A program made the position numbers and the translations under genes. From Clostridium sp. BJN0001 (GTDB lineage: Bacteria > Bacillota > Clostridia > Clostridiales > Clostridiaceae), in contig NZ_CP094971.1 of NCBI RefSeq assembly GCF_022869825.1, forward strand, positions 187,501-251,500: a stretch of 64,000 bases of DNA. The letters are read 5' to 3'. The notes under the pieces were generated by a model, which was not told where the DNA came from, did no database searches, and was given only the letters and a program-made list of their open reading frames with translations. Numbering within the stretch: the first letter of the stretch is position 1; each line of letters begins with the position of its first letter. Shown one piece after another: positions 53,980-63,092 of the stretch.

Positions 53980-54346
53980 AAATATTTATTGTGATGCTGT
54001 TGCTCGAGATATGAACCCGGTGTATTTAGTGAATGTGAAATAAGAATTTATAACTAAGCATGAAGTAACAAAAGTTGCTTCTTCACTATAAATTGGAATA
54101 GATATATTTCTATTTTAGTTAAAAGCTACGTAGATCGTTTATTATAATAGAGCGGTCAATATTGTAGGTTGGGGATTAGAGCAAAGTTTAATGATCCTAA
54201 TACACCTTATGTAAGATGTTTGATAAAATTATCAGATGGCTTTAAATTAAATACTGAGATAGTAGAATGATAGAGTGTTGCTTAGTTATAAATTTGCACA
54301 AAGATTAGTGTTAATTTATACTAAGGTAATCATAGAGGTGAAAAAT
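53980..54346 (+). other. Unassigned 367-base gap where map is usually found
   Basis: I find no complete gene. No methionine aminopeptidase motif is present in any frame, so map is absent rather than merely shifted. There is a 40-codon open stretch (about 54151-54271) ending LIKLSDGFKLNTEIVE, too weak to name. Several short inverted repeats occur: GAAGTAAC/GTTGCTTC near 54062-54081, AATAGA/TCTATT near 54101, and GATCG/CGGTC near 54132. The right end holds the promoter of the KOW-infA-rpmJ group. It could be a decayed gene or an RNA leader; undecided. Confidence 0.5.
54294..54322 (+). promoter_or_regulatory. Promoter of the KOW-infA-rpmJ group
   Basis: TTGCAC at 54294-54299 and TATACT at 54317-54322 with a 17-base spacer, 25 bases before the KOW gene's start. 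Confidence 0.65.
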
Positions 54347-54628
54347 TTGCAAAACAATGACTTGATTGGAAAAGTAGTACTTTCAAGAGCAGGAAGAGAT
54401 GAAAATCATTTATATGTTGTTATTAGGCAGATTGATAAGGATTATGTTTTAATTGCAAATGGAGATAATAAAACAGTAGGTATGCCTAAAAAGAAGAAAA
54501 TTAAACATTTAATTTTTTTAGAAAATACAGATAATGAAGTAAAGTCATCAATAGTAAGATGCGATAATAGTACTGATTTAAAAATAAAAAGATTTCTAAA
54601 AATTAGAGGCATTGTTAAGGAGGGTTGA
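54347..54628 (+). CDS. KOW-domain RNA-binding protein
   Basis: 93 residues. The N-terminal half reads [20 protein letters not shown] (about residues 5-24), a KOW/L14e-like fold. A KKKKIKHL basic patch follows near residues 50-57. Such a protein sits between map and infA in many Clostridia and is thought to bind RNA or the ribosome; the exact role is unknown. TTG at 54347 is chosen for GAGGTG seven bases upstream; an in-frame ATG at 54275 has no such site and lies before the -10. Confidence 0.85.
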   Translation: MQNNDLIGKVVLSRAGRDENHLYVVIRQIDKDYVLIANGDNKTVGMPKKKKIKHLIFLENTDNEVKSSIVRCDNSTDLKIKRFLKIRGIVKEG

Positions 54629-54635
54629 TTACCTT

Positions 54636-54854
54636 ATGTCAAAAGATGATGTAATAGAAATGCAGGGTACTGTGTTAGAATCATTGCCAAATGCTATGTT
54701 TCAGGTTCAGCTTGAAAGTGGGCATACAATTTTAGCACATATATCAGGAAAATTAAGAATGAACTTCATAAGAATTCTACCGGGGGATAAAGTAACAGTA
54801 GAGCTTTCGCCTTACGATTTAACCAGAGGAAGAATCACATGGAGAGCAAAATAA
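54636..54854 (+). CDS. infA: Translation initiation factor IF-1
   Basis: 72-residue OB-fold protein, usual length, binding the A site during initiation. [19 protein letters not shown] start, [19 protein letters not shown] (about 36-54) and [12 protein letters not shown] end are typical. ATG at 54636 with AAGGAGGG upstream. rpmJ follows after 30 bases. Confidence 0.97.
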   Translation: MSKDDVIEMQGTVLESLPNAMFQVQLESGHTILAHISGKLRMNFIRILPGDKVTVELSPYDLTRGRITWRAK

Positions 54855-54884
54855 ATTTTGTAATAGAAATAAGGAGGGTTAGCT

Positions 54885-54998
54885 ATGAAAGTAAGACCAT
54901 CAGTTAAGCCTATGTGTGAAAAGTGCAAAGTAATAAAAAGAAAAGGAAGAGTAATGGTAATCTGTGAAAATCCTAAGCACAAACAAAGACAGGGCTAA
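54885..54998 (+). CDS. rpmJ: Ribosomal protein L36 (zinc form)
   Basis: 37-residue zinc ribbon [18 protein letters not shown] start, with CEKC and CENPKH ligands (Cys11, Cys14, Cys27, His32). Zinc-binding C+ type. ATG follows AAGGAGGG. It ends 8 bases before a perfect inverted repeat. Confidence 0.97.
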   Translation: MKVRPSVKPMCEKCKVIKRKGRVMVICENPKHKQRQG

Positions 54999-55006
54999 TA
55001 AAAAAA

Positions 55007-55041
55007 CAATATTATTTACATGAAAATTGTAAATAATATTG
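55007..55041. other. 14 bp perfect inverted repeat abutting the rpsM promoter
   Basis: CAATATTATTTACA, loop TGAAAAT, TGTAAATAATATTG. The right arm runs into the -35 hexamer TTGACA that begins at 55039. A run of A, not T, flanks the left side and no T run follows on the plus strand. It is therefore not a good terminator for rpmJ; it looks more like an operator or structured boundary. Confidence 0.75.
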
Positions 55042-55067
55042 ACATTTAATCAAAAGTCAAATATGAT
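55039..55067 (+). promoter_or_regulatory. Promoter of the rpsM-rpsK-rpsD-rpoA-rplQ operon
   Basis: TTGACA (55039-55044), 17 bases, TATGAT (55062-55067). About 120 bases of leader follow. Confidence 0.8.
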
Positions 55068-55093
55068 TATATAGTCGTTAATTAATAGATATG

Positions 55094-55139
55094 AATTTTT
55101 AGGGCGGCTGTCAATAGAAAACTATTGAACCTAAAATTT
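55094..55139 (+). promoter_or_regulatory. Structured leader of the alpha operon
   Basis: Outer stem AATTTTTAGG/CCTAAAATTT (one mismatch), seven-base internal bulge GCGGCTG, and perfect inner stem TCAATAG/CTATTGA with AAAA loop. It ends 40 bases before the rpsM ribosome-binding site. S4 autoregulates this operon in other bacteria; this is a candidate target, by inference. Confidence 0.6.
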
Positions 55140-55192
55140 ATTTATATATAATATATATATAATACATTTAGTATTAGGAGGTGTAAACTTTA

Positions 55193-55561
55193 ATGGCAAG
55201 AATAGCAGGTATTGACTTACCAAGAGAAAAAAGAGTTGAAATAGGTTTAACTTATATATATGGAATAGGTTTATCTACTTCACAGAAAATTCTAAAAGTT
55301 ACTGGAATTAATCCAGATACTAGAATTAAAGACTTGACTGAAGAAGAAGTTAATGAAATCAGAACTTACGTCAACAAAAACCTAATGGTTGAAGGAGACT
55401 TAAGAAGAGATGTTGCTTTAAATATTAAGAGATTAGTTGAAATAGGATCATATAGAGGAATTAGACATAGAAGAGGTCTTCCAGTAAGAGGACAGAAAAC
55501 TAAAACTAATGCTAGAACAAGAAAAGGTCCTAAAAAGACTATAGCAAACAGAAAGAAATAA
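55193..55561 (+). CDS. rpsM: Ribosomal protein S13
   Basis: 122 residues, small-subunit head bridging to the large subunit. [20 protein letters not shown] start (residues 1-20), [18 protein letters not shown] and the basic tail [18 protein letters not shown] are typical. GGAGGTG lies before ATG. Confidence 0.97.
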   Translation: MARIAGIDLPREKRVEIGLTYIYGIGLSTSQKILKVTGINPDTRIKDLTEEEVNEIRTYVNKNLMVEGDLRRDVALNIKRLVEIGSYRGIRHRRGLPVRGQKTKTNARTRKGPKKTIANRKK

Positions 55562-55577
55562 GTAAGGAGGTAAGATA

Positions 55578-55973
55578 ATGGCAGCTCAAAAAGCAAAAAA
55601 GACTAGAAGAAGAAAAGAAAGAAAAAATATTGAGCATGGTGCTGCACACATTAAATCAACTTTTAATAACTCAATAGTTACTTTAACAGATGTAGCTGGA
55701 AATGCTTTATCATGGTCTAGTGCAGGAGCATTAGGTTTTAAAGGATCTAAGAAGAGTACTCCATTTGCAGCTCAGATGGCAGCAGAAAATGCAGCAAAGT
55801 CAGCAATGGAACACGGTTTAAAAAGTATAGAGGTTTATGTAAAAGGACCTGGTTCAGGAAGAGAAGCAGCTATCAGATCCTTACAAGCAGCAGGACTTGA
55901 AGTAACTTTAATTAAAGATGTTACTCCAATACCACACAATGGTTGTAGACCACCAAAGAGAAGAAGAGTTTAA
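55578..55973 (+). CDS. rpsK: Ribosomal protein S11
   Basis: 131 residues, platform of the small subunit near the Shine-Dalgarno helix. [20 protein letters not shown] (about 22-41) and [19 protein letters not shown] end are typical. AAGGAGG precedes ATG; 16 bases after rpsM. Confidence 0.97.
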   Translation: MAAQKAKKTRRRKERKNIEHGAAHIKSTFNNSIVTLTDVAGNALSWSSAGALGFKGSKKSTPFAAQMAAENAAKSAMEHGLKSIEVYVKGPGSGREAAIRSLQAAGLEVTLIKDVTPIPHNGCRPPKRRRV

Positions 55974-55999
55974 TTTATTGAAATAGGAGGTGTAATTTA

Positions 56000-56620
56000 A
56001 TGGCAAGATATACTGGAGCTACATGCAGATTATGTAGAAGAGAAGGCATGAAACTATTTCTTAAGGGAGATAGATGTTTTACAGATAAATGTGCTTTTGA
56101 TAGAAGAAGCTATGCACCAGGACAACATGGAGCAGATAGAAAGAAAGTATCAAACTACGGTGTACAGTTAAGAGAAAAGCAGAAAGCTAAGAGAATATAC
56201 GGCGTATTAGAAAAGCAGTTTAGAGCTTATTATAAGAAAGCTGAAAAGATTAAAGGTATTACAGGTGAAAACTTACTAAAATTATTAGAAATGAGATTAG
56301 ATAACGTAATATATAAATTAGGTTATGGTGCATCTAGAAGTGAAGCTAGACAGTTAGTTACTCACGGACATTTCTTAGTAAATGGTAAGAAAGTTGACAT
56401 CTGTTCTTATAAAGTATCAGTTAATGATGTAATCACAGTTTGTGAAAAGAGCAGAGGAACTGAAAGATTTAAGACTTTCATGGAAAATCCAAAGACTTTA
56501 CCAAAATGGTTAGAAGCTAATGCTGATAATTATGAAGGAAAGGTAATAGCAGAGCCATCAAGAGAGGATATCGATGTGCCTGTTAACGAAACACTTATTG
56601 TTGAGTTATACAGTAAATAA
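56000..56620 (+). CDS. rpsD: Ribosomal protein S4
   Basis: 206 residues. The N-terminal zinc set CRLC...C...C (about residues 9-31) precedes the S4 domain with [20 protein letters not shown] (about 96-115) and [12 protein letters not shown]. Early 16S binder and, in other bacteria, translational repressor of this operon. AGGAGGTG lies before ATG. A 102-base gap with no clear hairpin separates it from rpoA. Confidence 0.97.
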   Translation: MARYTGATCRLCRREGMKLFLKGDRCFTDKCAFDRRSYAPGQHGADRKKVSNYGVQLREKQKAKRIYGVLEKQFRAYYKKAEKIKGITGENLLKLLEMRLDNVIYKLGYGASRSEARQLVTHGHFLVNGKKVDICSYKVSVNDVITVCEKSRGTERFKTFMENPKTLPKWLEANADNYEGKVIAEPSREDIDVPVNETLIVELYSK

Positions 56621-56722
56621 TATATTTATGTTTGTATTTTTTATTTTTGATAGAGTATACAGATATAGAATCAGTTGCCCTCAAAATAAGGTTGCCATTT
56701 ATAATATAGGGAGGGTTTGTCA

Positions 56723-57670
56723 ATGTTAGAAATCGAAAAACCAAAAATTGAATGTGTTGAAGCTAATGAAGACGGAACTTATGGAAAGTATGCTGTAGAA
56801 CCACTTGAAAGAGGATATGGTATCACTCTTGGAAACGCATTAAGAAGAATTTTATTATCTTCTCTTCCAGGAGTTGCACCAACTTCTGTTAAGATTGATG
56901 GTGTACTTCATGAGTTCTCAACTGTTCAAGGAGTTAAGGAAGATGTTACTGAGTTAATTCTTAACATTAAATCTTTAGCTTTAAAAATGAATGGTGAAGG
57001 TCCACAGATTATTTATATAGATGCTAAAGGACCTGGTGAAGTAACTGGAGCTGATATAAAAACTGATGGTGATGTTGAAGTTGTAAATAAGGATTTACAT
57101 ATTGCAACTTTAGACGACAATGGAAAATTATATATGGAATTAACAGTTAATAAGGGAAGAGGTTATGTAACTCAGAACAAGAATAAGAGTGATGAATTAC
57201 CTTTATCTTCAATTGCAGTTGATTCTATTTATACACCAGTAAAAAGAGTTAATTTTACTGTAGACAATACAAGAGTTGGCCAAATAACTGATTATGATAG
57301 ATTAACATTAGAAATTTGGACTAATGGTACTATCAAAATTGACGAAGCTATTAGTTTGTCAGCCAAGATATTAATTGAACATTTCAAATTATTCATGTCA
57401 TTGACAGATAACACTAATGACGTGGAAATTATGATAGAAAAAGAAGAAGATAAAAAAGAGAAAGTACTAGAGATGACTGTAGAAGAACTTGATCTTTCAG
57501 TTAGATCATATAACTGTTTAAAGAGAGCAGGAATCAATACAGTTCAAGAACTTGCATCTAAGTCAATGGACGATATGATGAAAGTAAGAAATCTAGGAAA
57601 GAAATCTTTAGAAGAAGTTGAAAGAAAACTTAAGGAATTAGGCTTATGCTTAAAACTTAGTGAGGAGTAA
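56723..57670 (+). CDS. rpoA: RNA polymerase alpha subunit
   Basis: 315 residues. The N-terminal domain (about 1-230) for dimerisation includes [24 protein letters not shown] sequence near 24-43 and SSLPG. The C-terminal domain (about 250-315) with [14 protein letters not shown] and [15 protein letters not shown] contacts UP elements and activators. ATG at 56723 gives MLEIEKPK with GGGAGGG upstream; an in-frame TTG at 56717 is inside that region. Confidence 0.97.
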   Translation: MLEIEKPKIECVEANEDGTYGKYAVEPLERGYGITLGNALRRILLSSLPGVAPTSVKIDGVLHEFSTVQGVKEDVTELILNIKSLALKMNGEGPQIIYIDAKGPGEVTGADIKTDGDVEVVNKDLHIATLDDNGKLYMELTVNKGRGYVTQNKNKSDELPLSSIAVDSIYTPVKRVNFTVDNTRVGQITDYDRLTLEIWTNGTIKIDEAISLSAKILIEHFKLFMSLTDNTNDVEIMIEKEEDKKEKVLEMTVEELDLSVRSYNCLKRAGINTVQELASKSMDDMMKVRNLGKKSLEEVERKLKELGLCLKLSEE

Positions 57671-57682
57671 GGAGGTAAATCC

Positions 57683-58024
57683 ATGGCAGGTTATCGTAAA
57701 TTAGGTCTTCCAACAGATCAGAGAAAAGCGATGCTAAGAAATCTTGTTACTAGCCTTTTAAAACATGGTAGAATAGAAACTACTGATACTAGAGCAAAAG
57801 AAACAAGATCTTTAGCAGAAAAAATGATTACTCTTGCAAAAAGAGGAGATCTTCATGCTAGAAGACAGGTTTTAGCTTATGTTCAAGAAGAGTTAGTTGT
57901 TAAAAATTTATTTGAGAATGTAGCTCCTAAGTATGCTGACAAGAATGGCGGATATACTAGAATGATTAAAAAAGGTCCTAGAAGAGGGGACGGAGCTGAA
58001 ACTGTAATACTTGAATTAGTATAA
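57683..58024 (+). CDS. rplQ: Ribosomal protein L17
   Basis: 113 residues, short form without C-terminal extension. [20 protein letters not shown] start (residues 1-20), [21 protein letters not shown] and the [14 protein letters not shown] end are typical. AAGGAGG lies before ATG. Terminator follows. Confidence 0.97.
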   Translation: MAGYRKLGLPTDQRKAMLRNLVTSLLKHGRIETTDTRAKETRSLAEKMITLAKRGDLHARRQVLAYVQEELVVKNLFENVAPKYADKNGGYTRMIKKGPRRGDGAETVILELV

Positions 58025-58036
58025 AATGGAAGCAAC

Positions 58037-58068
58037 GGGGATTAAGTTATTCTTAATCCCCATTTTAA
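58037..58068 (+). terminator. Terminator of the alpha operon
   Basis: GGGGATTAAG-TTATT-CTTAATCCCC followed by ATTTTAAT. Perfect 10 bp stem; T run interrupted. A second weaker hairpin AAAAGTTC/GGACTTTT lies at 58079-58103. Confidence 0.85.
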
Positions 58069-58141
58069 TATATTATAGAAAAGTTCGTAAAGACAGGACT
58101 TTTGTATTATGTATTAAAATAAAATTAGGAGGGCTATTATA

Positions 58142-58996
58142 ATGGACAGTAATACAATGATAGAATGCAATGATGTTGTATTTAAATACGTAAGAGTTGA
58201 AGAAGACAGAAAAGAAGAAACATATGCTGTAAATCATGTTGATTTGAAAGTTAAAAAAGGCGAATTTTTAGCTATTCTTGGTCATAATGGTTCTGGGAAA
58301 TCAACTATTGCTAAACATATGAATGCACTTTTAATACCAACAGAAGGAAATGTAGTAGTTGATGGATTAAATACGAAGGATTCGGAAAATCTATGGAAGA
58401 TAAGAGAAAAAGCAGGAATGGTATTTCAAAATCCTGATAATCAAATGGTTGCAACTATAGTTGAAGAAGATGTAGCATTTGGTCCTGAAAATTTAGGTGT
58501 TGAATCTAAAGAGATAAGAAAAAGAGTAGATGAAAGCCTTGAAAGAGTTGGAATGCTAAAGTTTAAAAAACATGCACCACATCTATTATCTGGTGGTCAG
58601 AAGCAGAGAGTTGCAATTGCTGGGGTACTTGCAATTAAACCAGAATGTATTATTTTTGATGAGCCAACAGCAATGCTTGATCCATCAGGAAGAAAGGATG
58701 TACTTAATACAATAAAAGAAATAAATGAGAAGTATGGTATGTCTATAGTATTAATTACACATTACATGGATGAAGCTGCACAGGCAGATAGAATAGTTGT
58801 AATGGATGATGGAGTTATAAAGATGGAGGGTAAGCCTAAGGATATATTTTGTCAGGTTGAAAAGATGAAACAGCTTGGACTTGATGTACCACAGGTTACT
58901 GAACTAGCTTATGAACTTGAAAAAGATGGAATTAATATAAGTACCAAAATATTAAATGTAGATGAGATGGTGAATGAGATATGTCAATTAATATAA
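58142..58996 (+). CDS. ecfA1: ECF transporter ATPase EcfA1
   Basis: 284 residues. Energises vitamin uptake with EcfA2, EcfT and exchangeable S subunits. Walker [10 protein letters not shown] (about 43-51), Q-loop [20 protein letters not shown], signature [16 protein letters not shown] (about 143-158), Walker [13 protein letters not shown] and switch histidine ITHYMDE are complete. AGGAGGG lies before ATG. Its end overlaps ecfA2 by 16 bases. No riboswitch is seen upstream. Confidence 0.96.
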   Translation: MDSNTMIECNDVVFKYVRVEEDRKEETYAVNHVDLKVKKGEFLAILGHNGSGKSTIAKHMNALLIPTEGNVVVDGLNTKDSENLWKIREKAGMVFQNPDNQMVATIVEEDVAFGPENLGVESKEIRKRVDESLERVGMLKFKKHAPHLLSGGQKQRVAIAGVLAIKPECIIFDEPTAMLDPSGRKDVLNTIKEINEKYGMSIVLITHYMDEAAQADRIVVMDDGVIKMEGKPKDIFCQVEKMKQLGLDVPQVTELAYELEKDGINISTKILNVDEMVNEICQLI

Positions 58997-59850
58997 AGAA
59001 TTTAACACATATTTATAGTCCAGGAACACCTTTTGAGAGAAAAGCTTTAGATAATGTTTCTGTAGATATAGAAGATGGTGAGTTTGTAGCACTTATTGGT
59101 CATACTGGTTCTGGAAAATCAACACTTATTCAGCATATGAACGGACTTTTAAAACCTACAAGTGGAAGCATAATAGTTGATGGAACTGACATAACAAGTA
59201 AAAATACAAAGCTTTCAGATATAAGAAAAAAGGTAGGTCTTGTATTCCAGTATCCTGAATATCAGCTTTTTGAAGAGACAATAGCAAAAGATATAGCTTT
59301 TGGACCTTCAAATTTAGGACTTTCTGAAGAGGAAATAAATAAACGAGTAATTAAGGCTATGGAAATGGTAGGTCTTGATTATGAAACTTATAAGGATAAT
59401 TCTCCATTTGAGCTTAGTGGTGGTCAAAAGAGAAGAGTTGCAATTGCAGGTGTAGTTGCCATGAATCCTAAAACTCTTATCTTAGATGAGCCTACAGCAG
59501 GTCTTGATCCTAAGGGAAGAGACGACATATTAAGTCAGATAGACGAGCTTCATAAGAAATATAATATGACAATAATAATAGTAAGTCATAGTATGGAAGA
59601 TGTTGCCAATATAGCAGAACATATTATAGTTATGAATGATGGAAGAGTTGAACTTGAAGGATCACCTTCTAAAGTTTTCAAAGAGGTAGATAAGCTTGAA
59701 AGCATAGGTCTTGCAGTACCTCAAGTTACATATCTTGTCAAGAAACTTAAAGAAAAAGGTTTTGATATATCAGATGAGGTGTATACAATAGAGGATGCAA
59801 AAAAAGAGCTTTTAAAACTTTTTAAAAATAATAAAGTAAGGGGGCAGTAA
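58981..59850 (+). CDS. ecfA2: ECF transporter ATPase EcfA2
   Basis: 289 residues. Walker [10 protein letters not shown] (about 38-46), Q-loop [21 protein letters not shown] (quoted in part here), signature [16 protein letters not shown] (about 143-158), Walker [13 protein letters not shown], switch VSHSMED. The 16-base overlap with ecfA1 implies translational coupling and a fixed ATPase ratio. ecfT follows after one base. Confidence 0.95.
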   Translation: MSINIKNLTHIYSPGTPFERKALDNVSVDIEDGEFVALIGHTGSGKSTLIQHMNGLLKPTSGSIIVDGTDITSKNTKLSDIRKKVGLVFQYPEYQLFEETIAKDIAFGPSNLGLSEEEINKRVIKAMEMVGLDYETYKDNSPFELSGGQKRRVAIAGVVAMNPKTLILDEPTAGLDPKGRDDILSQIDELHKKYNMTIIIVSHSMEDVANIAEHIIVMNDGRVELEGSPSKVFKEVDKLESIGLAVPQVTYLVKKLKEKGFDISDEVYTIEDAKKELLKLFKNNKVRGQ

Positions 59851-59851
59851 G

Positions 59852-60655
59852 ATGCTTAAGGATATTACAATTGGGCAGTATATACCTGGGGATTCTTTTG
59901 TTCATAAACTTGATCCAAGAACAAAGATTATCATATCTCTTTTATTTATAGCATGTTTATTTATTATAAATAAATTTATAGGATATCCTGTAGTAATTTT
60001 ATTTTTGCTTGCAGTAATAATTAATGCAAAAATACCTTTTAAGATAATATTTAATGGGATGAAACCTATTTTCCTTTTAGTTGTACTTACAGCGGTACTT
60101 AATATATTTATGATAAAAGGAGTTAATGAAGTTCCTTTATGGAAATGGGGTTTTTTATCAATTTATCCTGAAGGCTTAAGAGTAGCTGCATTCATGGCAA
60201 TAAGATTAGTGCTTCTTATCGTAGGAACATCTATTTTAACGCTTACAACATCTCCTATACAGCTTACAGATGGTATTGAGATACTCTTAAGGCCTATAGG
60301 AAAAGAAATGGCACATGAGCTTGCTATGATGATGACAATAGCTCTTAGATTTATTCCTACACTTATGGATGAAACTGATAAAATAATGAAAGCACAAAAA
60401 GCTAGAGGTGCAGATTTTGAAACAGGCGGCCTTATAAAGAAAGCGAAGAGCTTAGTACCACTTTTAGTACCTTTATTTATAAATTCGTTTAGAAGAGCTG
60501 ATGAGCTTGCTATAGCGATGGAAGCAAGGGGATATAAAGGTGGAGAAGGCAGAACTAGAATGAATGTTTTAAAATTCTCTGTAAGAGACGTTATAGCATC
60601 TATAATATTTGCTTTATTATGCGCATTTTCATTTGTAGTGAGATTTGTTTTATAA
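59852..60655 (+). CDS. ecfT: ECF transporter transmembrane subunit EcfT
   Basis: 267 residues with about five to six membrane helices. Two Ala-Arg-Gly signatures, QKARGADFETGG (about 182-193) and AMEARGYKGGEG (about 222-233), couple it to the two ATPases. It scaffolds S components encoded elsewhere. GGGGGCAG lies before ATG. Confidence 0.95.
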   Translation: MLKDITIGQYIPGDSFVHKLDPRTKIIISLLFIACLFIINKFIGYPVVILFLLAVIINAKIPFKIIFNGMKPIFLLVVLTAVLNIFMIKGVNEVPLWKWGFLSIYPEGLRVAAFMAIRLVLLIVGTSILTLTTSPIQLTDGIEILLRPIGKEMAHELAMMMTIALRFIPTLMDETDKIMKAQKARGADFETGGLIKKAKSLVPLLVPLFINSFRRADELAIAMEARGYKGGEGRTRMNVLKFSVRDVIASIIFALLCAFSFVVRFVL

Positions 60656-60667
60656 GGATGAACATTA

Positions 60668-61450
60668 ATGAATAAATTAAAAGAAGAAGAGAAAATAAAA
60701 CGCCAAAGTGATGAATATAAAAATATAAAGCTTATTTTGGAGTTTGATGGAACAGATTTTTGTGGATGGCAGAGCCAGCCTGTTGGGAGAACAATACAGC
60801 AGACTGTAGAAAAAGCCATATTTAAAGCAACTGGTGAAGAGGTACTTTTAAATGGAAGCTCAAGAACAGATGCGGGAGTACATGCAAAAGGACTTGTTGC
60901 AAATTTTTATACAAAGAGTACCATTCCTGGAGAAAAATTTAGGGAAGCCGTTAATGTAAGGCTTCCAAGTGACGTATCAATAGTTAAATCTGAAAATGTT
61001 AATAAAGATTTTCATGCGAGGTATTCTTCTCTTGGAAAGACATATTCATATACTATTATAAATAGATATGAGAGACTTTCATTTGGAAGCAGATATAAGT
61101 ATCATGTTAGAAATAAGCTTGATTTTAATAAAATGCAGGTAAGCTGTGGATATTTTCTAGGCAGACATGATTTTAAAGGCTTTATGTCTCCAGGAAGTTC
61201 TATAAAAACAACAGTTAGAACTATTAAGGATCTTCATATGACAAAGTATAAAGACGAAATAAAAATATATATTACAGCTGATGGCTTTTTGTATAACATG
61301 GTAAGAATAATAGTTGGAACGCTTATAAAAGTGGGCAGCGGAAGACTTCAGCCTCAGGATATAAAAAAGATAATAGAAACAGGAAATAGAAAGATGGCAG
61401 GGATGGTAGTTCCTCCAAATGGTCTTGTTTTAGAAAAAGTGTATTATTAA
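60668..61450 (+). CDS. truA: tRNA pseudouridine(38-40) synthase TruA
   Basis: 260 residues, modifies positions 38-40 of tRNA anticodon stems. The catalytic aspartate lies in [13 protein letters not shown] (about 58-70). [15 protein letters not shown] (about 25-39) and a C-terminal [15 protein letters not shown] are typical. The first 18 residues are a charged extension before the usual start; ATG at 60668 has AAGGATG seven bases upstream, so the extension is probably real. It closes the ecf group, as in other Clostridia. Confidence 0.94.
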   Translation: MNKLKEEEKIKRQSDEYKNIKLILEFDGTDFCGWQSQPVGRTIQQTVEKAIFKATGEEVLLNGSSRTDAGVHAKGLVANFYTKSTIPGEKFREAVNVRLPSDVSIVKSENVNKDFHARYSSLGKTYSYTIINRYERLSFGSRYKYHVRNKLDFNKMQVSCGYFLGRHDFKGFMSPGSSIKTTVRTIKDLHMTKYKDEIKIYITADGFLYNMVRIIVGTLIKVGSGRLQPQDIKKIIETGNRKMAGMVVPPNGLVLEKVYY

Positions 61451-61462
61451 GCAAAAAAATCA

Positions 61463-61491
61463 TTGACACGCCCGTAAGCGTGTATTATAAT
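61463..61491 (+). promoter_or_regulatory. rplM-rpsI promoter with internal palindrome
   Basis: Perfect TTGACA (61463-61468), 17 bases, perfect TATAAT (61486-61491). The spacer is unusual: ACACGC-CCGTAA-GCGTGT, a GC-rich 6 bp inverted repeat at 61466-61483 that overlaps the end of the -35. Confidence 0.85.
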
Positions 61492-61521
61492 AAGTTTGTT
61501 TGTTAAAACATTTATGTATAT

Positions 61522-61544
61522 AAGATCCAAGAGCCCAGGATCTT
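61522..61544 (+). promoter_or_regulatory. Hairpin in the rplM leader
   Basis: AAGATCC / GGATCTT, a perfect 7 bp stem with a nine-base loop AAGAGCCCA, in the 110-base leader before rplM. Firmicutes have an L13 leader here; this may be it, but I cannot confirm the fold. Confidence 0.5.
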
Positions 61545-61604
61545 GACATAACATCATATTACAATAAGTAAATATGAGAAGTATTAAGTTAGGGAGGGAA
61601 ACAG

Positions 61605-62039
61605 ATGAAATCATACATTGCGAAAGCACAAGAAATTGAAAGAAAATGGTATGTTGTTGACGCTGCTGGAAAGCCTTTAGGAAGAGTTGCTAGTCAGGTT
61701 GCTTCAATATTAAGAGGTAAGAATAAACCAATATTCACACCAAACGTTGATTGCGGAGATTTTGTTATAGTAATCAATGCTGAAAAGGTAGTTTTAACAG
61801 GAAAGAAATTAGATCAGAAGCTATATAGAAAGCATAGTCTTTATGCAGGTGGATTAAAGGAAACTCCATATAGAGAATTCTTAGCTAAGAAACCTGAATT
61901 TGCATTCCAGGAAGCAGTAAGAAGAATGCTTCCAAATGGTGTATTAGGAAGACAGATGTTAAAGAAATTAAGAGTATACAAAGGCGAAGATCATACACAT
62001 GATGCTCAGAAGCCAGAAGTACTTGAATTAAGATACTAA
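61605..62039 (+). CDS. rplM: Ribosomal protein L13
   Basis: 144 residues, normal length, early assembly protein. [20 protein letters not shown] start (residues 1-20), [16 protein letters not shown] and [20 protein letters not shown] are typical. GGGAGGG lies before ATG. rpsI follows after 24 bases. Confidence 0.97.
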   Translation: MKSYIAKAQEIERKWYVVDAAGKPLGRVASQVASILRGKNKPIFTPNVDCGDFVIVINAEKVVLTGKKLDQKLYRKHSLYAGGLKETPYREFLAKKPEFAFQEAVRRMLPNGVLGRQMLKKLRVYKGEDHTHDAQKPEVLELRY

Positions 62040-62063
62040 TACATTTTGGGAGGAGGAATAAAA

Positions 62064-62456
62064 ATGGCAAAAGTTCAATATTTAGGAACTGGAAGAAGAA
62101 AGAAATCAATAGCAAGAGTAATACTTGTACCTGGAAATGGTAAAGTAGTTGTAAATAAGAGAGACATAGAAACTTATTTTGGATTAGAAACTTTAAGAGT
62201 AATAGTTAATCAACCATTAGTATTAACTGCAACAAAGGATAAGTTTGATGTTTTAGTAAATGTTCACGGTGGTGGATTTACAGGTCAGGCAGGAGCAATC
62301 AGACACGGTATTGCAAGAGCATTAGTTAAATCTGATGAAGCTTTAAAATCTGATATAAAGAAAGCTGGTTTCTTAACAAGAGATCCAAGAATGAAGGAAA
62401 GAAAGAAGTACGGCTTAAAGAAAGCAAGAAAGGCTCCACAGTTCTCAAAGAGATAG
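62064..62456 (+). CDS. rpsI: Ribosomal protein S9
   Basis: 130 residues whose C-terminal tail reaches the P-site t[22 protein letters not shown] (about 6-24), [20 protein letters not shown] and the FSKR end are typical. ATG at 62064 with GGGAGGAGG upstream; an in-frame start at 62046 lies before that. Strong terminator follows. Confidence 0.97.
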   Translation: MAKVQYLGTGRRKKSIARVILVPGNGKVVVNKRDIETYFGLETLRVIVNQPLVLTATKDKFDVLVNVHGGGFTGQAGAIRHGIARALVKSDEALKSDIKKAGFLTRDPRMKERKKYGLKKARKAPQFSKR

Positions 62457-62472
62457 TATTTGGAGTATGCGA

Positions 62473-62508
62473 AATCCTACAAACATTATGTTTGTGGGAT
62501 TTTTTTTA
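62473..62508 (+). terminator. Terminator after rpsI
   Basis: AATCCTACAAAC / GTTTGTGGGATT (one T-G pair) followed by eight T. It ends the conserved ribosomal block. Confidence 0.93.
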
Positions 62509-62588
62509 TTATATTATTATGTGTTACTTAAATGTTTATATAAATTTTGATTTGTGTTTAAAATAGTAAAAACTTGGATAAATAGATG

Positions 62589-62617
62589 TTGGCTTAAGTG
62601 GAAATATATTATACAAT
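62589..62617 (+). promoter_or_regulatory. Promoter of the small membrane-protein gene
   Basis: TTGGCT (62589-62594), 17 bases, TACAAT (62612-62617), about 40 bases before the start codon of the gene at 62659. Confidence 0.55.
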
Positions 62618-62658
62618 ATATGTAAATTAATTTATATTTTATAAATGGGGAGATATAT

Positions 62659-62940
62659 ATGAAGAAAGTATCTTTTATAGATAAAGTTTTATTATTTTTG
62701 AATTTTAAGGATGTAGATGACGAGATAACACGTGAAGGTAACACAAAGAATAACTCTATAGTTACTTGGATATTTTGTTTTATTTTTATAGTGCCTTCAA
62801 TAATATGGGTTGACATATGGGCAGACAATCATTTGAGATCTTTTAAGATAATAGTAGCTCTTATTATTTTATTTATTCTAATTGAATTAAATTATTATTT
62901 AGAGGTTTTAAAACATAAAAAAGATGATGATGAAAAATAA
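62659..62940 (+). CDS. Small two-helix membrane protein
   Basis: I do not recognise this 93-residue protein. A charged N-terminal third (residues 1-33) is followed by two predicted membrane helices at about 34-53 and 62-79, then a short charged tail with KKDDDEK. ATG follows GGGGAG by eight bases. Single gene with promoter; no clear terminator downstream. The 150 bases after it hold no gene I can support. Confidence 0.65.
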   Translation: MKKVSFIDKVLLFLNFKDVDDEITREGNTKNNSIVTWIFCFIFIVPSIIWVDIWADNHLRSFKIIVALIILFILIELNYYLEVLKHKKDDDEK

Positions 62941-63092
62941 TATAATAAAGCTTAAAACTAAATAAAGTTTAATTAGTAATATACTTCGGTTAGAATCTAA
63001 TAATCGAAATGTCTTTATATGATTTAGTAGAGAAGATACAAAGACTAAAATTATTAATGCTATGAAATTGTGGATATTTTTGATATAATATT

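Noticed and set aside
53980..54346. Idea that this gap holds a frameshifted map gene
   Set aside because: I looked for the methionine aminopeptidase core motifs in all three plus frames and saw none; the 40-codon open stretch does not match the family convincingly.
60163..60819. A 218-codon antisense frame across ecfT and truA
   Set aside because: It mirrors two well-supported genes and has no family features of its own.
61543..61548. A second TTGACA before rplM as another promoter
   Set aside because: No -10 hexamer at 16-18 bases; the hexamer is part of the leader hairpin's right flank.
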